Shown here: piece by piece, positions 53,980 through 64,000 of the stretch
Layout of the letters: every line of letters starts with the position of its first letter
Position numbering within the stretch: position 1 is the stretch's first letter
Source: Blepharisma japonicum
Taxonomy: Eukaryota; Ciliophora; Heterotrichea; Heterotrichida; Blepharismidae
Assembly: GCA_949751835.1 (NCBI GenBank)
Contig: CATKHK010000122.1
Location: 1 to 64,000 of the forward strand
Reading direction: 5' to 3'
DNA length: 64,000 nucleotides
The notes under the pieces: generated by a model
The model's database searches: none
Seen by the model: only the letters and a program-made list of their open reading frames with translations
Told to the model about the DNA's origin: nothing
Position numbers and translations under genes: made by a program

Positions 53980-56691
53980 ATGGATGAGTTTATCGCGGAA
54001 AATGTTCTGAAAGCAATCGACTCCATGTATGGCCAAAATCCACTTCCAAACTATAAAGAACTTGATTTATGGCTCAAATCATTTCAAAAAGCCACAGTTG
54101 CCTGGGGAATAATCGGCCAACTTTTACTTCAAGAAAATTTATCTGAGCCAGCCTATATCTTTAGCGCCCAAACGCTAAAAACAAAGCTTTCCTTTGACTT
54201 CGAAGAGCTGAAAAACACAGATCTTGCAAGCTTCAAAATTAACTTACTCAGTCTCTGCACACGCTTCGTAAACAATACTCATGTGATGCGGCAGCTTGCC
54301 TTGTGTGTAGGAATTTTAGGCTTACACTTAGTCGACACATGGGGTCCTGCTATGTTCACTGAGCTTTATACAGCTTTTAGAGACAAGCCAGGGCTGATGC
54401 TTGAAATTCTAAAGTGTTTGGCTGAGGTGAGTAGCGATGAAACAATAGTAGCTGACCAGGACACGATTATTAAGTATAAAAATTTACTTATAAGAAACTC
54501 AAGTGACGTTTTGGTATTTTTACAATCCATGCCGAATGAGTTTTTGGTTTCCATACTGGAAACATTTTTAGAGTGGCTGCAGCTAGGTCTTGAGCCAAAT
54601 GTAGTTAATGAGCTGCCAAAAAGTCAGCTTTTACCTATGTGCTTTGGAGCTTTAAACTCACCAGTACACTTTCAAACTGCGTCTGGAATTATTTGTGAAC
54701 TAATCAGAGCTACAGAAGATTTTACTAAATATCAAGACACCATTACACTAATAGTAAACCAAGTTCTTTTATTAAGAGAAAAAGCTTTAGAAGCGATAAG
54801 ATTTAAAGATACAGAAGCTGTTGAAGGGTATATCAAAATATTTACGACTTTAGGGAACACACATATATTACTGATAATCAGAGGACAATCAGACGAATTA
54901 TTACAAATTCTTATTGAAATGCTGAGGGTCGAATCTTATGAAGGGATTAAAGATGTGACTAATTTTTGGCATAAATTGTGCAGAAATTTCAGACGAGCTC
55001 TAAATGTAGAAGAACAAAGCGTAAAAAAAGAGAATTTAGCTCCGTTTATGATGAGAATTTTACAGATCTGCATACTTCAATGCAAACTGGATGCAGACTT
55101 GCTTTATTCAATTATTCCAGGTAAAAAATTAGATGAAGAGATTGATGATAAAAGATACCATTTGTCTGGAGCAATCCAAGACATTTCAATAGTTCTTGGG
55201 GAAGCTAAAACCGTTCAAATTTTACATGAGAATTTGCAGCAAATATTTTCAGAAAATTATAATGAAAGCGAAAGGGAAAGATACTGCCAAATTGAAGCTA
55301 TTGCTGTCTGTTTGCAAGCTTTAAGTGAAATATTGCCAGAAGACAATGCAGATGCACTGCAGCAGCCAATTATTTTGCTTACTAGACAGGTATGGCCTAT
55401 TCTACAGCTAAACCTGACTATTTGTAAGATGCTGAGCTCTGCTTCTTTGAGAATTCTCCAGGATTCTTTGACAACAATTATGGCTTATTTGGCAAACTGC
55501 ATGACTCAGCCTGGTACCCATCATGACTCTGCAGCTGCATTTCAAGCTATTTGTCAAGATAATTCTTATTTGCTTGTTCAACACGTTGATTCGTTATTAC
55601 AGCTTCATACAGCATCTCATAAGATGCCAGATTTTTCACAAGAAAAAATTTTAGAAGGAGTTTCATCAGTGGTTTGGAGGTGTGAAGACCATACAAAAAT
55701 CCTTGAATTGTGCAGTTACTATGCGACTGAATTAAAAAATATAACCCAACAAGAGCAACCAAATGAAGAAGTGTTCAATGAAAATTGTGATAAGCTAGCT
55801 ATTATACTAAAATCCTCTGCGAGCAGCGAAGTAAGCAAAGGTGGGGTCTACATCTTCTTCAAAGAAATGTGGCCAGTTCTCAAGCGCTTAATTGAGGTCT
55901 TCCAAAACAGCCCAGACGCAATAGAGAGAATATGCCGAATCATCAAGCACTCAATGAAAAAACTAAAAGAAAACTTCGGTGAATTTTTACCTGATTTCTT
56001 ACCAATTATTTCCAGCCTCTTTCAAACATACGGACATTCATCATATTTATATATGACTGAAAATCTCGTAAGGATCTTTGGAGGTAAGCAAGAGTATAAC
56101 GAACTATTAAGCCAAGTTTTCAACACCCTTTCACAGTCAGCCCTTGCTAGAATAAATTCATACGAAGCAATGGTAAATAGCCCTGAACTGACTGAAGATT
56201 TCTTTGGTATGGTCATCAGATATCTGAACTATTGCACCCACTCTACTATAAACTCCCCATCTTTTCAAAACATTATTAATACTGCTAAAATTGGAATCGG
56301 GCTCCAACATGGGGAAGCTGCAAAATGCTTATATGGGTTCCTTGAAGTTTTGGCTGATTTGGCTGATGAAAAGCATTATAGATATATACCAGAAGTCGAG
56401 GAGATTTGCCTGGTACATTATGGAGAAATTCTGAGGAAATTAATAGGCGCGATAATTCAAGTCATGCCATCAGAAATTTATGACTGCATTTCTGATCTCT
56501 GCTATAAGATTTTGACTGTTTTTGAGGCATCTGAATGGCTAAAAGAAGCTTTGGTAGGAGTTCCACACGACTGCTTGACGGAGTCTGAGAAACAAAAATT
56601 TGTCCAACAAAGTGCTGATTCGCAGTATGTTAATGATTGGCTGCATAAATTACACAACAGAGCCAAGCAGAGAGCTCTTAGGACAAGATAA
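53980..56691 (+). CDS. TNPO3: Transportin-3 / importin-13-type karyopherin
   Basis: A 903-residue uninterrupted frame, the usual length for TNPO3/Mtr10 (about 920). The N-terminal importin-beta region is clear: ELDLWLKSFQKATVAWGIIG, then SEPAYIFSAQTLKTKLSFDF. The rest is continuous alpha-helical HEAT-like repeats, with FLEWLQLGLEP, FWHKLCRN and WRCEDHTKILELC. TNPO3 imports SR-type splicing factors into the nucleus. Importin-13 is the nearest alternative. No intron or TGA seen in this long gene. It ends 25 bases before the next gene. Confidence 0.85.
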   Translation: MDEFIAENVLKAIDSMYGQNPLPNYKELDLWLKSFQKATVAWGIIGQLLLQENLSEPAYIFSAQTLKTKLSFDFEELKNTDLASFKINLLSLCTRFVNNTHVMRQLALCVGILGLHLVDTWGPAMFTELYTAFRDKPGLMLEILKCLAEVSSDETIVADQDTIIKYKNLLIRNSSDVLVFLQSMPNEFLVSILETFLEWLQLGLEPNVVNELPKSQLLPMCFGALNSPVHFQTASGIICELIRATEDFTKYQDTITLIVNQVLLLREKALEAIRFKDTEAVEGYIKIFTTLGNTHILLIIRGQSDELLQILIEMLRVESYEGIKDVTNFWHKLCRNFRRALNVEEQSVKKENLAPFMMRILQICILQCKLDADLLYSIIPGKKLDEEIDDKRYHLSGAIQDISIVLGEAKTVQILHENLQQIFSENYNESERERYCQIEAIAVCLQALSEILPEDNADALQQPIILLTRQVWPILQLNLTICKMLSSASLRILQDSLTTIMAYLANCMTQPGTHHDSAAAFQAICQDNSYLLVQHVDSLLQLHTASHKMPDFSQEKILEGVSSVVWRCEDHTKILELCSYYATELKNITQQEQPNEEVFNENCDKLAIILKSSASSEVSKGGVYIFFKEMWPVLKRLIEVFQNSPDAIERICRIIKHSMKKLKENFGEFLPDFLPIISSLFQTYGHSSYLYMTENLVRIFGGKQEYNELLSQVFNTLSQSALARINSYEAMVNSPELTEDFFGMVIRYLNYCTHSTINSPSFQNIINTAKIGIGLQHGEAAKCLYGFLEVLADLADEKHYRYIPEVEEICLVHYGEILRKLIGAIIQVMPSEIYDCISDLCYKILTVFEASEWLKEALVGVPHDCLTESEKQKFVQQSADSQYVNDWLHKLHNRAKQRALRTR

Positions 56692-56716
56692 AATTAATTA
56701 ATATGAATTAGATAAA

Positions 56717-58042
56717 ATGATGAGACATTTTTCTCAAGTAGCCTCTAAACTCAGATATGGGTCAATAAAGTTTGACTTTAAGAACCTTAAAGAAATTCTT
56801 CCTTATCACATCCAAAATATCAAAAATCGTGCTGCAAATGCCAATGCTCAGAGGACTGTTGACTTATGGGAACAATACAAAACTCAATTGCATGATCTTG
56901 AAATGCTTAGAAAAAAGCGAAACCTGCACTCAGAGAAGTAAATTTCACACAGGAAACCTTTATCAGAAGATGACAAAGCAGAACACAAAAAGCTTGCAAG
57001 GGTTCAAAAGCAAGAAGTCGCAGCCCAAGAAGCCAACTTAGAAAAGCTAGAAAATGAATTAATGGAAGAAGCTCTAAAGATCCCAAACTTAACCCATCCA
57101 GATGTCCCTATTGGAGACCAACCTCATCAGCTTGCTCTTCATGGTGAAATCCCCAAGTTTGACTTCAAAATAAAGGACCATCTAGAACTAGGCGCACTCC
57201 ATAATCTATTTGATTTTGACTCAGCAGCCAAAATCACTAACTCAAAGTTTGTGTATTTAAAAAATGAAGCTGCACTGATCGAGCTTGGGCTCATCAACTG
57301 GGCAATGCAAAACGTGGTCAAAAAAGGCTTTACTCCTATCACAACACCTGATATCTGCAAACAAGAAATAGCCACAGGCTGCGGATTCCAACCAAGAGAC
57401 CCATCAGGACAGATGTACAATTTAGCTGATAATAAATTATGCTTAATTGGAACAGCTGAAATTTCGATTGCTGGGATGTTTGCAGAGACTATTATAAATG
57501 CTGATAAGCTTCCTATGAGATATGCAGGATTTAGCCATTGCTTCAGAATGGAAGCTGGAAGAGGACAGGTTTCAAAAGGACTATATAGGCTCCATCAGTT
57601 TTCAAAGGTAGAGATGTTTGCGTTCACAACCCCTGAAGAGTCAGATAAAACTCATGAAGAAATGCTAAGCATTGAAATAGAACTCCTAAATAGCTTGAAA
57701 TTGCCTTTCAGAGTCTTAGATATGCCATCAACTGATCTTGGAGCTAGTGCATATAGGAAATATGATATAGAAATCTGGATGCCTTCACGAGAAGACTGGG
57801 GAGAAGTCACTAGTACTTCAAACTGCCGTGACTACCAAGCTCTAAGGCTCAATTCATTTTATCTAGACAAATCAGGAGAGAAAAAACACGTTCATACAGT
57901 CAATGGGACAGCTTGTGCAGTACCAAGAGTTCTACTAGGTCTGCTTGAGCATGGCCAAAAGAAAGATGGGACTATAGAACTGCCAGAGTGTCTGCATAAA
58001 TATGTAGGATTTTCACACATTTCACCATTAAATAAGGCTTAG
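56717..58042 (+). CDS. SARS2: Seryl-tRNA synthetase, mitochondrial type
   Basis: Two exons, 56717-56937 and 56953-58042, joined across GTAAATTTCACACAG; 436 residues. Without splicing the frame ends at once in the intron's TAA. The N-terminus MMRHFSQVASKLRY looks like a mitochondrial presequence and is followed by the helical tRNA-binding arm. The catalytic domain is of bacterial/organellar type: LIGTAEISIAGMF, FSHCFRMEAGRGQVSKGLYR (motif 2), EVTSTSNCRDYQALRL and HTVNGTACAVPRVLLGLLE (motif 3). It is clearly different from the cytosolic enzyme at 9194-10552. Ends in TAG, 34 bases from a convergent gene. Confidence 0.95.
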
Positions 58043-58076
58043 ATAGTAAAGTTAGAAAATTAGTGTTACTCTGTAT

Positions 58077-58736
58077 TTACATTTTGAAACCTGTAAATGT
58101 AACCTTTTTATTGCTTCTCGGTGAGAATTCGGGCTGTCTCAGTTCAGAGTCCAGTCTATGAACTTCACCCAATAAAAGATTGCTGAGTTGCACTGCTTCT
58201 TCTAATGCTCTTTTAGTCACTTTATTTTTCTCTTTTAATATTTTGCAATTATTACATGGGATTTTCCCTCTTTTATACGCCTCTAGTTCGTTTTCAAGCT
58301 TGGCTCTCGCAGCTTCAGATCTCCCACACTCTTTTTGAAGCTGCTGATATTTTTTCTTTAAATTTGACTGCTCGTCTGGAGTTGTGTCTGGCCACTGACC
58401 ACATTCTAAGTAATTTTTTTGGAAATTTCCTACATAGCGTTGAGGAGAAATAGGTAGCGTGCAGAAATCTTCAGAAGTGTCAAATCTTATACTTGAATCT
58501 GCCTCAGTCTCTCGGAGCGCATGCACTTTTTCAAGAGAGTTCGGACTGGAAAGACCGGTGCTCGAAATGCTTGGTTTTGATGATAATTCTTCTCTTCTAT
58601 CAAGAAAGCTCGATTTGAATTGGGATGTTACGGATGATTTCAATGATGGCGCGGTGTTCAAATAATAAAATTTAGCATCGAGATCTTCAAATGAGGAGCT
58701 GTCTTGTCGAAGACTAAACCTGCTTTTGGCTTCCAT
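58077..58736 (-). CDS. Hypothetical coiled-coil protein
   Basis: A 219-residue frame starting at the first ATG (MEAKSRFSLRQ, context TAAAATG). The frame is open for another 38 codons upstream but has no ATG there, so the longer version would need a non-ATG start or an unseen exon. The first 120 residues are Ser-rich; a coiled coil covers about 120-190 with a C-x2-C pair (CNNCKILKEKNK). No family recognised. Confidence 0.55.
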   Translation of the reverse strand: MEAKSRFSLRQDSSSFEDLDAKFYYLNTAPSLKSSVTSQFKSSFLDRREELSSKPSISSTGLSSPNSLEKVHALRETEADSSIRFDTSEDFCTLPISPQRYVGNFQKNYLECGQWPDTTPDEQSNLKKKYQQLQKECGRSEAARAKLENELEAYKRGKIPCNNCKILKEKNKVTKRALEEAVQLSNLLLGEVHRLDSELRQPEFSPRSNKKVTFTGFKM

Positions 58737-58996
58737 TTTAGAATTATCGAAAACGGATTGTTCATTTAATTTTGTCGGTGATGAAATGCACTGATTCCGA
58801 CCAGATGAATTAGCCACACAAATTGGTGCATTTTCCCGACAGAAAACCAATTTTTTTAATTTTCAAAATTAATAAGTAAAAATTATCTTTTTTATAATAA
58901 AAATTTCCCTAATTTGGCGGAGTCCATATTTTGTATAATCAGTAGTAGATCTATTCATTCTACACTTATGTCTTTATTGAGTAATAAATAATTCAA

Positions 58997-60463
58997 ATGG
59001 GCTGCTGTACTAGTAAATCGTCACAATCAGTTCACAACCCTGTGCCAGTTTCTCAAGCGCCAGTTTCTCAGGCATCTAGTCATGGACCCCATCGTCCAAA
59101 TCCGCCATCTCAGCCAGAGCGCCATCATATGGTCATCAATGGTCCAAGTAACTCTTTAGTCTGTCCAAGGTGCAGGATGGAGTTCCCAAGAAATACTGAA
59201 ATTCGGCTATTTGCCGAGCATTTGATTTCCTGTTTAAGGCACTCCCGAGGAGAAAGCCAACAATATAAAATTCTCAATATCCAGATCTCGAAAGATCAGC
59301 CATATGAGACTAAAGCAAAATGGCTCCAAAATGAATTTAATAAAATTCGTATTCCGTGGCAGTCAGAAAGTGTGAAATTCGTTGTAAATAGGGAGGATTT
59401 TATACAGTCCTCAATGGCCCAAGTTTTGTTTTCCCCAGCTGAAGATTTGCATAAGGAATTTCAAATTAGTTTTGAAGGAGAAAATGGAATGGATGCAGGA
59501 GGGATTTTTAGGGAATGAATAACATTATTAATGAAGGATTTATTTTCGGAAGACTTAGGGTTGTTTGTAAAAGCCCCAAGTACAGTTATTAGCTATACTT
59601 TTCCAAGTCATTTTTCAGATTCCAATATATCAAGCTACATATTTGCTGGAAGAATTATGGGAAAAGCCCTATTTGAGAACATCCCAATAAATTGCCCCTT
59701 GTCTCAGGTAATTTATAAGCACATTATTGGTGATAAAATTGAGCTAAAAGATTTGAATTTCCTTGACTCTGAGGTATTATCTATTTAGCTTTATTCTTCA
59801 TTACTGTATATGAGAGATAATTATCTTGAAGATGGAATTTATTCGAATTTTGAGGTCGAAAAAAATATGAATGGAAAAATGGTCAAATTTTTGCTGAAAA
59901 AACGTGGTGATAAAATAATGATAAATGAAGAAAATAAAGAAGAATATATAAAAAAAAGACTAAAATTCGAGACATATGGGATAATGAAAGAACATTTAGA
60001 TTTATTGCTGCAAGGATTTTACTCTGTAGTACCGAAAACATTGGTTTCATATTTTACTTCTGAAGAACTTGAGCTTGCCATGTGTGGACTTCCATTTATT
60101 GATATAGATGACTGGCAGGCATATACAGAATATAGAGGAGAGTACCGTAGAAATCATCCAGTCATTGAATGGTTTTGGGAAATCCTTGAAAAACTTAGCC
60201 ATGAGCAGCTTATGAATCTTTTGCTGTTTGTGACAGGATCTCCAAGACTCCCAGTTGAAGGTTTTGCCTCATTGAAAACAATGAGAGGAGATATGGCAAG
60301 GTTTACGATTGAGCCAACTTCCTATGACCAGTCTAATATATACCCAAGATCCCATACTTGCTTCAATAGGTTAGACCTTCCTTTATATCCTTCTAAAAAA
60401 GCACTTAAAAAAGCTTTGAAATTTGTTATCAACAACCATGCCTATGGTTTTGGAATTGAGTAG
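58997..60463 (+). CDS. Compact HECT-type E3 ubiquitin ligase
   Basis: Exons 58997-59773 and 59789-60463 around GTATTATCTATTTAG; 483 residues. MGCCTSK at the N-terminus predicts dual acylation. A Pro/Ser/Gln/His-rich linker follows, then a zinc-finger-like pattern (CPRCRMEFPRN...HLISC) at about 55-80. The HECT domain fills about 130-483: GMDAGGIFREW (Trp is TGA 59516-59518), then FAGRIMGKALFENI, LYSSLLYMRDN across the splice, ELAMCGLPFIDIDDW, TEYRGEY and the catalytic Cys in RSHTCFNRLDLPLYPS. It is much shorter than most HECT ligases (often above 800 residues), leaving little room for substrate domains besides the finger. Confidence 0.93.
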
Positions 60464-60700
60464 CAAAAGTTAATAATAATTCAATTTGTAATAACTTAAT
60501 TATAATTAAAAATAAAAGTAAAAGCATTGAATTATAATACTAATATTTTTTAATAAACTAAGCATACCATCTATTTAAATATCGTATGCATTATATTCTT
60601 TTTATTAATTTACTCTTTATTATCCTAAACTAGTTTCTCAAAATAAAATGGGAAAAAACTGCCAAAGCAACGAAAATAACACTCCTTCAATAATAATTTA

Positions 60701-63481
60701 ATGGAAAAGTCAAAATCCCACCAAACCATTGGGCTGCTACCTAAAATCTCTCCACGGTCAACCTCATTAGGCTTCACCAGTTTTCATCCCTTGGAAAGTC
60801 CAACTAAAAGTCCAGCGTTATCTCCTAACAAAACTCAAAATCGAAATTTCCAATCCACCTTTCCTCCTATTTCCATTCGTGAAAACCTCGAAACCAGAGA
60901 CATTTCTCGACAAATCTTCTTAAAAACTCGAGAAAGGCGTGAATCCGGTAGCATGCAAACCTATTCCGGTCCAATTGGACCTGCAGCGAGACTTGAGTAT
61001 TTTGATTCTTTCAAAAATTTACCCAAAGTAACGCAAAGGAATAAATTTGAAAAACTAGAAGATTCTCCTAACGTCGCATACTTGCAGAGAGTTGAACAAA
61101 ATCAGCTGCAGCCAAAGCCGTTTGGAATGGTAAGGAGAAATGGTCCTGAGAACAATTTAGATATTCACTGTTACAGTATGGGTGATTTATATGCTGAAGC
61201 ATTTTCAGAAGGAATAGAACATGTGAAAGGGCTGGAAAAAATCAATTTAAAGTCTAATAGGCTGACTGAAAGAGGAAGTTTTAGCATCCTTTCAAAACTA
61301 CCAGCACATAAATTGAGATCAATTTCATTAGCTGACAATAAAATTGGAACAAGGTCGATATCGAAGATTATAGAAATGCTAACGGGATTTAACTCAACAC
61401 TTAGACATTTAAATTTAGAAAATACTTCAATTACAGATTTGGCTGTTTCTGAACTTTGTCAAGTTCTTGCAGACAATAAAACGCTATCACGACTTAGTTT
61501 GGCAAAAAATAATCTTACAGACAAGTGCGCTGCTGCTTTGCATGATTTATTATTTCATAGCCAGTCATTAAAACGGCTGGATTTGCATTGGAACAAAATC
61601 AGAGGAGACGGTGCAAAAGTATTTTTTGAAGGGCTAGCTGGGAATGATGTGCTAAAGGTTTTAGACTTGTCATGAAACGCGATTGGAAGAAATGATAATT
61701 TAGAAATCGCAACTCTAATAGGCCAAGCTCTAAAAGGCCATCAGACACTATACCATTTAGATTTATCTTATAACTATTTTACTACTGAAGAGTGCAAAAT
61801 CATAGGAGATTTTCTTAATGAAAATCATGTGATTCTTGGACTTCATATGGCAGGTAACGACTGCTCATTAAATTCCAAAGGGTTTATTACTCCACAAGTA
61901 GCAGGGGAAAGACTAGAGCAAGGCCATTTTTTCAGAAGGATTATTGAGCCAGCGAAATGCAACTCATATAAGGAATCAATAAACTGCTGGGTTTGCGAAG
62001 ATTGGGTTGAAGTGGAGTTTAACTGGAAGCCAAATGTTTCAGGAAAAGCTGACTCTGATCCTATTTTTTTGCATTTAGAGTGCGATAATTATGGAGCGGA
62101 TCTTATGGCTAGGCAGTATGATGGTTCATATAAACTTACCCGAGCCGTTCCACCTGGGCTTGTAAAATTCTTTTACAGTCATAATGGAAGCCCTATGAAA
62201 TCTCTAGAGCATAAAATCATTCAGCTGGAAACACCAATTCAGCGGCAAGTCCAATTTTGGTCTGGGTTCATTGAAACTGTAAAGATGCATAGCATCAATG
62301 TATTCCCTGCAAAAGGCCATATCTGCAATAAAGACCATGACTTTGATGTAAAACCCAGAATCCCAGGACTTGTGTATGTCCCTCCAGAGCAGGAGCTTGA
62401 AAGGATCCCATGGAGCATCCCAATTTCTCTATTCAAAGACTATAAATTTGATGACGAAAACCTTCTTAATGACTGTTTTGAGTTCGACTGGCGATATTCT
62501 CGCCTACCTAATTTTATTAAAAATCAAGGCGACCAAGACAAAGTTAAAGAAATTTTGAGGTCTCATTATAAACACATAAGAGAAACTTATAAATATTTGT
62601 CAGCTTTTAGCGGCTCTGATATGTTTTCAATTGGGTCAAATGTTTTGACTGATTTTTTAAATCAGTGCTTGATTCTTGACTCAAATTACGCTGTAAGTGA
62701 CTTAGGGGTCAACTGGAATTCTTGCATAGTGCCAAAAGAAAAAGGACAGCTTTACAACCCAGGCAGTGCATTAGTAAGATACGAATTCATGGAAATCCTC
62801 GTCAGAGTTGCAAATGATAGATACATCAGGAATAAAATCTGCACAACTGTGTCAGAGTCCATCCAAAAGCTTCTAGATGAGCATCTAATGCCAGTGATGA
62901 TTACTAATGACACAAACAAATGAAGATTCGAAAAATATATTTGTGAAGAAGTCGATTTAGTCCTCAAAGCCCACAAGCCTATCCTTAACGCATTATTTAA
63001 AAAATACAGTGGCAAAAAGACCTTGCCTGGTTATAAGCCTTTTATGAGTTTGGAAGAGTTTAGGTTGCTATGTAGTGAAGCTGGGCTGATTACTGATACT
63101 TTTGCAACTAGAGAAATTGATTTATGCTTCACTCAAGCTATGATGACACAAGTGGATGAGCTTTATAAAAAACGACATGTTGAGATGTCCTTTGTGGAAT
63201 TCTTAGAAGCGTTATCAAGGTCTTGTGATATGGCAAATTTAAATACAACTGAAGTGTTGAGTGAGCAGGAAGAAATACAGCAGCTCTTCACAGCAAATAA
63301 TAGCTTGTCCACAAATCTAAGATCGAAACTTGAGTCAGCATTCCCGAATCTTTTCAAGATTTGCCCGCAGCTGGTTCAAGACAGTTTTGTATTTCCGACG
63401 TCTGAGACGTATAAAAGCATGATGTTTAAATCGAAAAGTGACAGCGCGCAAAATTCACCTAACAATTTATATTTAGAATAA
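60701..63481 (+). CDS. Large leucine-rich-repeat protein
   Basis: A 926-residue protein read through TGA 61673-61675 and 62921-62923 as Trp. The N-terminal 140 residues are Ser/Pro-rich. Residues about 165-385 hold ribonuclease-inhibitor-type LRRs (LEKINLKSNRLTERGSFSIL, LRSISLADNKIG, LRHLNLENTSI, LSRLSLAKNNLTDKCAAAL, LKRLDLHWNKIRGDGAKVFF). The first TGA sits in the canonical L-D-L-S-W-N core of a repeat. A beta-rich region with many Trp follows (about 415-570), then a long helical C-terminus with EF-hand-like spacing but no clear calcium loops. Similar LRR proteins are common in ciliates, often axonemal or cortical; that role is not shown here. Confidence 0.8.
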
Positions 63482-63864
63482 TATATAATAAATCGAAATA
63501 CATGCTAAAAGATAATAATTGATTTATTGTTTTAATTTAGAATTTATCGTTTATTAGCACTCAATGCCTTATAATAAATTTTAATGTTTTAGCACGGCTC
63601 ATATTTGTGTGAATAGAGATATATTTATAACTTTAACCAAGGAATATAAAAATATCAGCAATTTATTCTTATAATTTAAAACATTTATTTTTTTATTTTA
63701 ATGAGTTTTCCTTAAAAACGGTTTCCAATTAAAGAAAGTGGAGACCTAGCAAATAGCAATAAGTTTCTAGGCCTTGAGTCTAGTATTTATGCAATAGATT
63801 CTTTTATAATAGCTTAATAGTTTCCATACCACAGAGATTTAATAATTTAAATTGCCACCAAATA
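63482..63864. other. Intergenic spacer
   Basis: About 380 AT-rich bases before the last gene. Nothing recognised. Confidence 0.5.
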
Positions 63865-64000
63865 ATGCACCTTTCCTCTCATCAAGCCTATCAGTCAAGC
63901 GAATTCCAGCCAGCTGCTTCACAAGATGTCGAAAGTGCTTTAAAAATTGGGGAAGGTTATGAATCAATTCCCTTAAGCAGTCGCTCAATTTTTGACGCTA
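63865..64000 (+). CDS. 5' end of an unidentified gene
   Basis: An ATG at 63865 opens a frame of 45 codons that runs off the right edge (begins MHLSSHQAYQSSEFQPAASQ). The sequence is Ser/Gln-rich and too short to identify. The leader is AT-rich like that of other genes here. No stop or intron before the edge. Confidence 0.45.
   Translation, partial: MHLSSHQAYQSSEFQPAASQDVESALKIGEGYESIPLSSRSIFDA

Noticed and set aside
58737-58850. Extension of the coiled-coil gene to 58850
   Set aside because: The codon there is TTG, not ATG, and no upstream exon with a consensus short intron was found; the first ATG is at 58736.

Overview
The window looks like macronuclear DNA of a heterotrich ciliate, most likely Blepharisma. 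Three things seen in the sequence point there. (1) In-frame TGA codons sit where conserved families need tryptophan (HECT, UBTD, IFT57, CDKL, PLK, CCDC61, lectin-like propellers): at least 35 of them. None of the 42 complete genes ends in TGA: 34 end in TAA and 8 in TAG. (2) Introns are only 15-16 nt, GT...YAG, with an A always 6 nt from the 3' end. (3) The DNA is AT-rich and gene-dense, with short spacers and open genes. UGA=Trp with 15-nt introns is the reported nuclear configuration of Blepharisma; naming the genus is inference.

Layout. 1-2951: a B-box/kelch-type gene running off the left edge, plus two decayed copies, all on the minus strand. 3401-10552: the basal-body protein CCDC61/VFL3, several unrecognised small genes and cytosolic seryl-tRNA synthetase. 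11515-21475: a same-strand tandem array of five genes for VCBS/FG-GAP (PVL-lectin-like) propeller proteins with a C-terminal membrane anchor. Four are intact; the fifth is a pseudogene carrying a LINE-like fragment. This array is the most unusual region. 21705-33000: a PPP1R36-like candidate, a four-span membrane protein, a degenerate EF-hand protein, KRR1, IFT57 and a SIN1-like TORC2 subunit. 32636-40167: three protein kinases (PLK4-like, CDPK, CDKL) around a long coiled-coil/C1q-like protein. 40948-53494: a TRIM-like RING protein, a PH-domain protein, eL31, 14-3-3, a two-RRM protein, a sirtuin, an aromatic amino acid hydroxylase, an EF-hand-like protein and UBTD. 53980-64000: transportin-3-like karyopherin, mitochondrial-type seryl-tRNA synthetase, a compact HECT ligase, a large LRR protein and the start of one more gene.

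There are no operons; neighbours are mostly unrelated housekeeping genes. Two themes recur: cilium/basal-body functions (CCDC61, IFT57, PLK4-like, CDKL) and membrane signalling, with six proteins beginning MGC or MGN that are candidates for N-terminal acylation. No rRNA, tRNA, CRISPR array or telomere repeat was recognised. Gene ends below assume TGA=Trp and removal of the short introns; read with the standard code, about 20 of these genes would be split or truncated.
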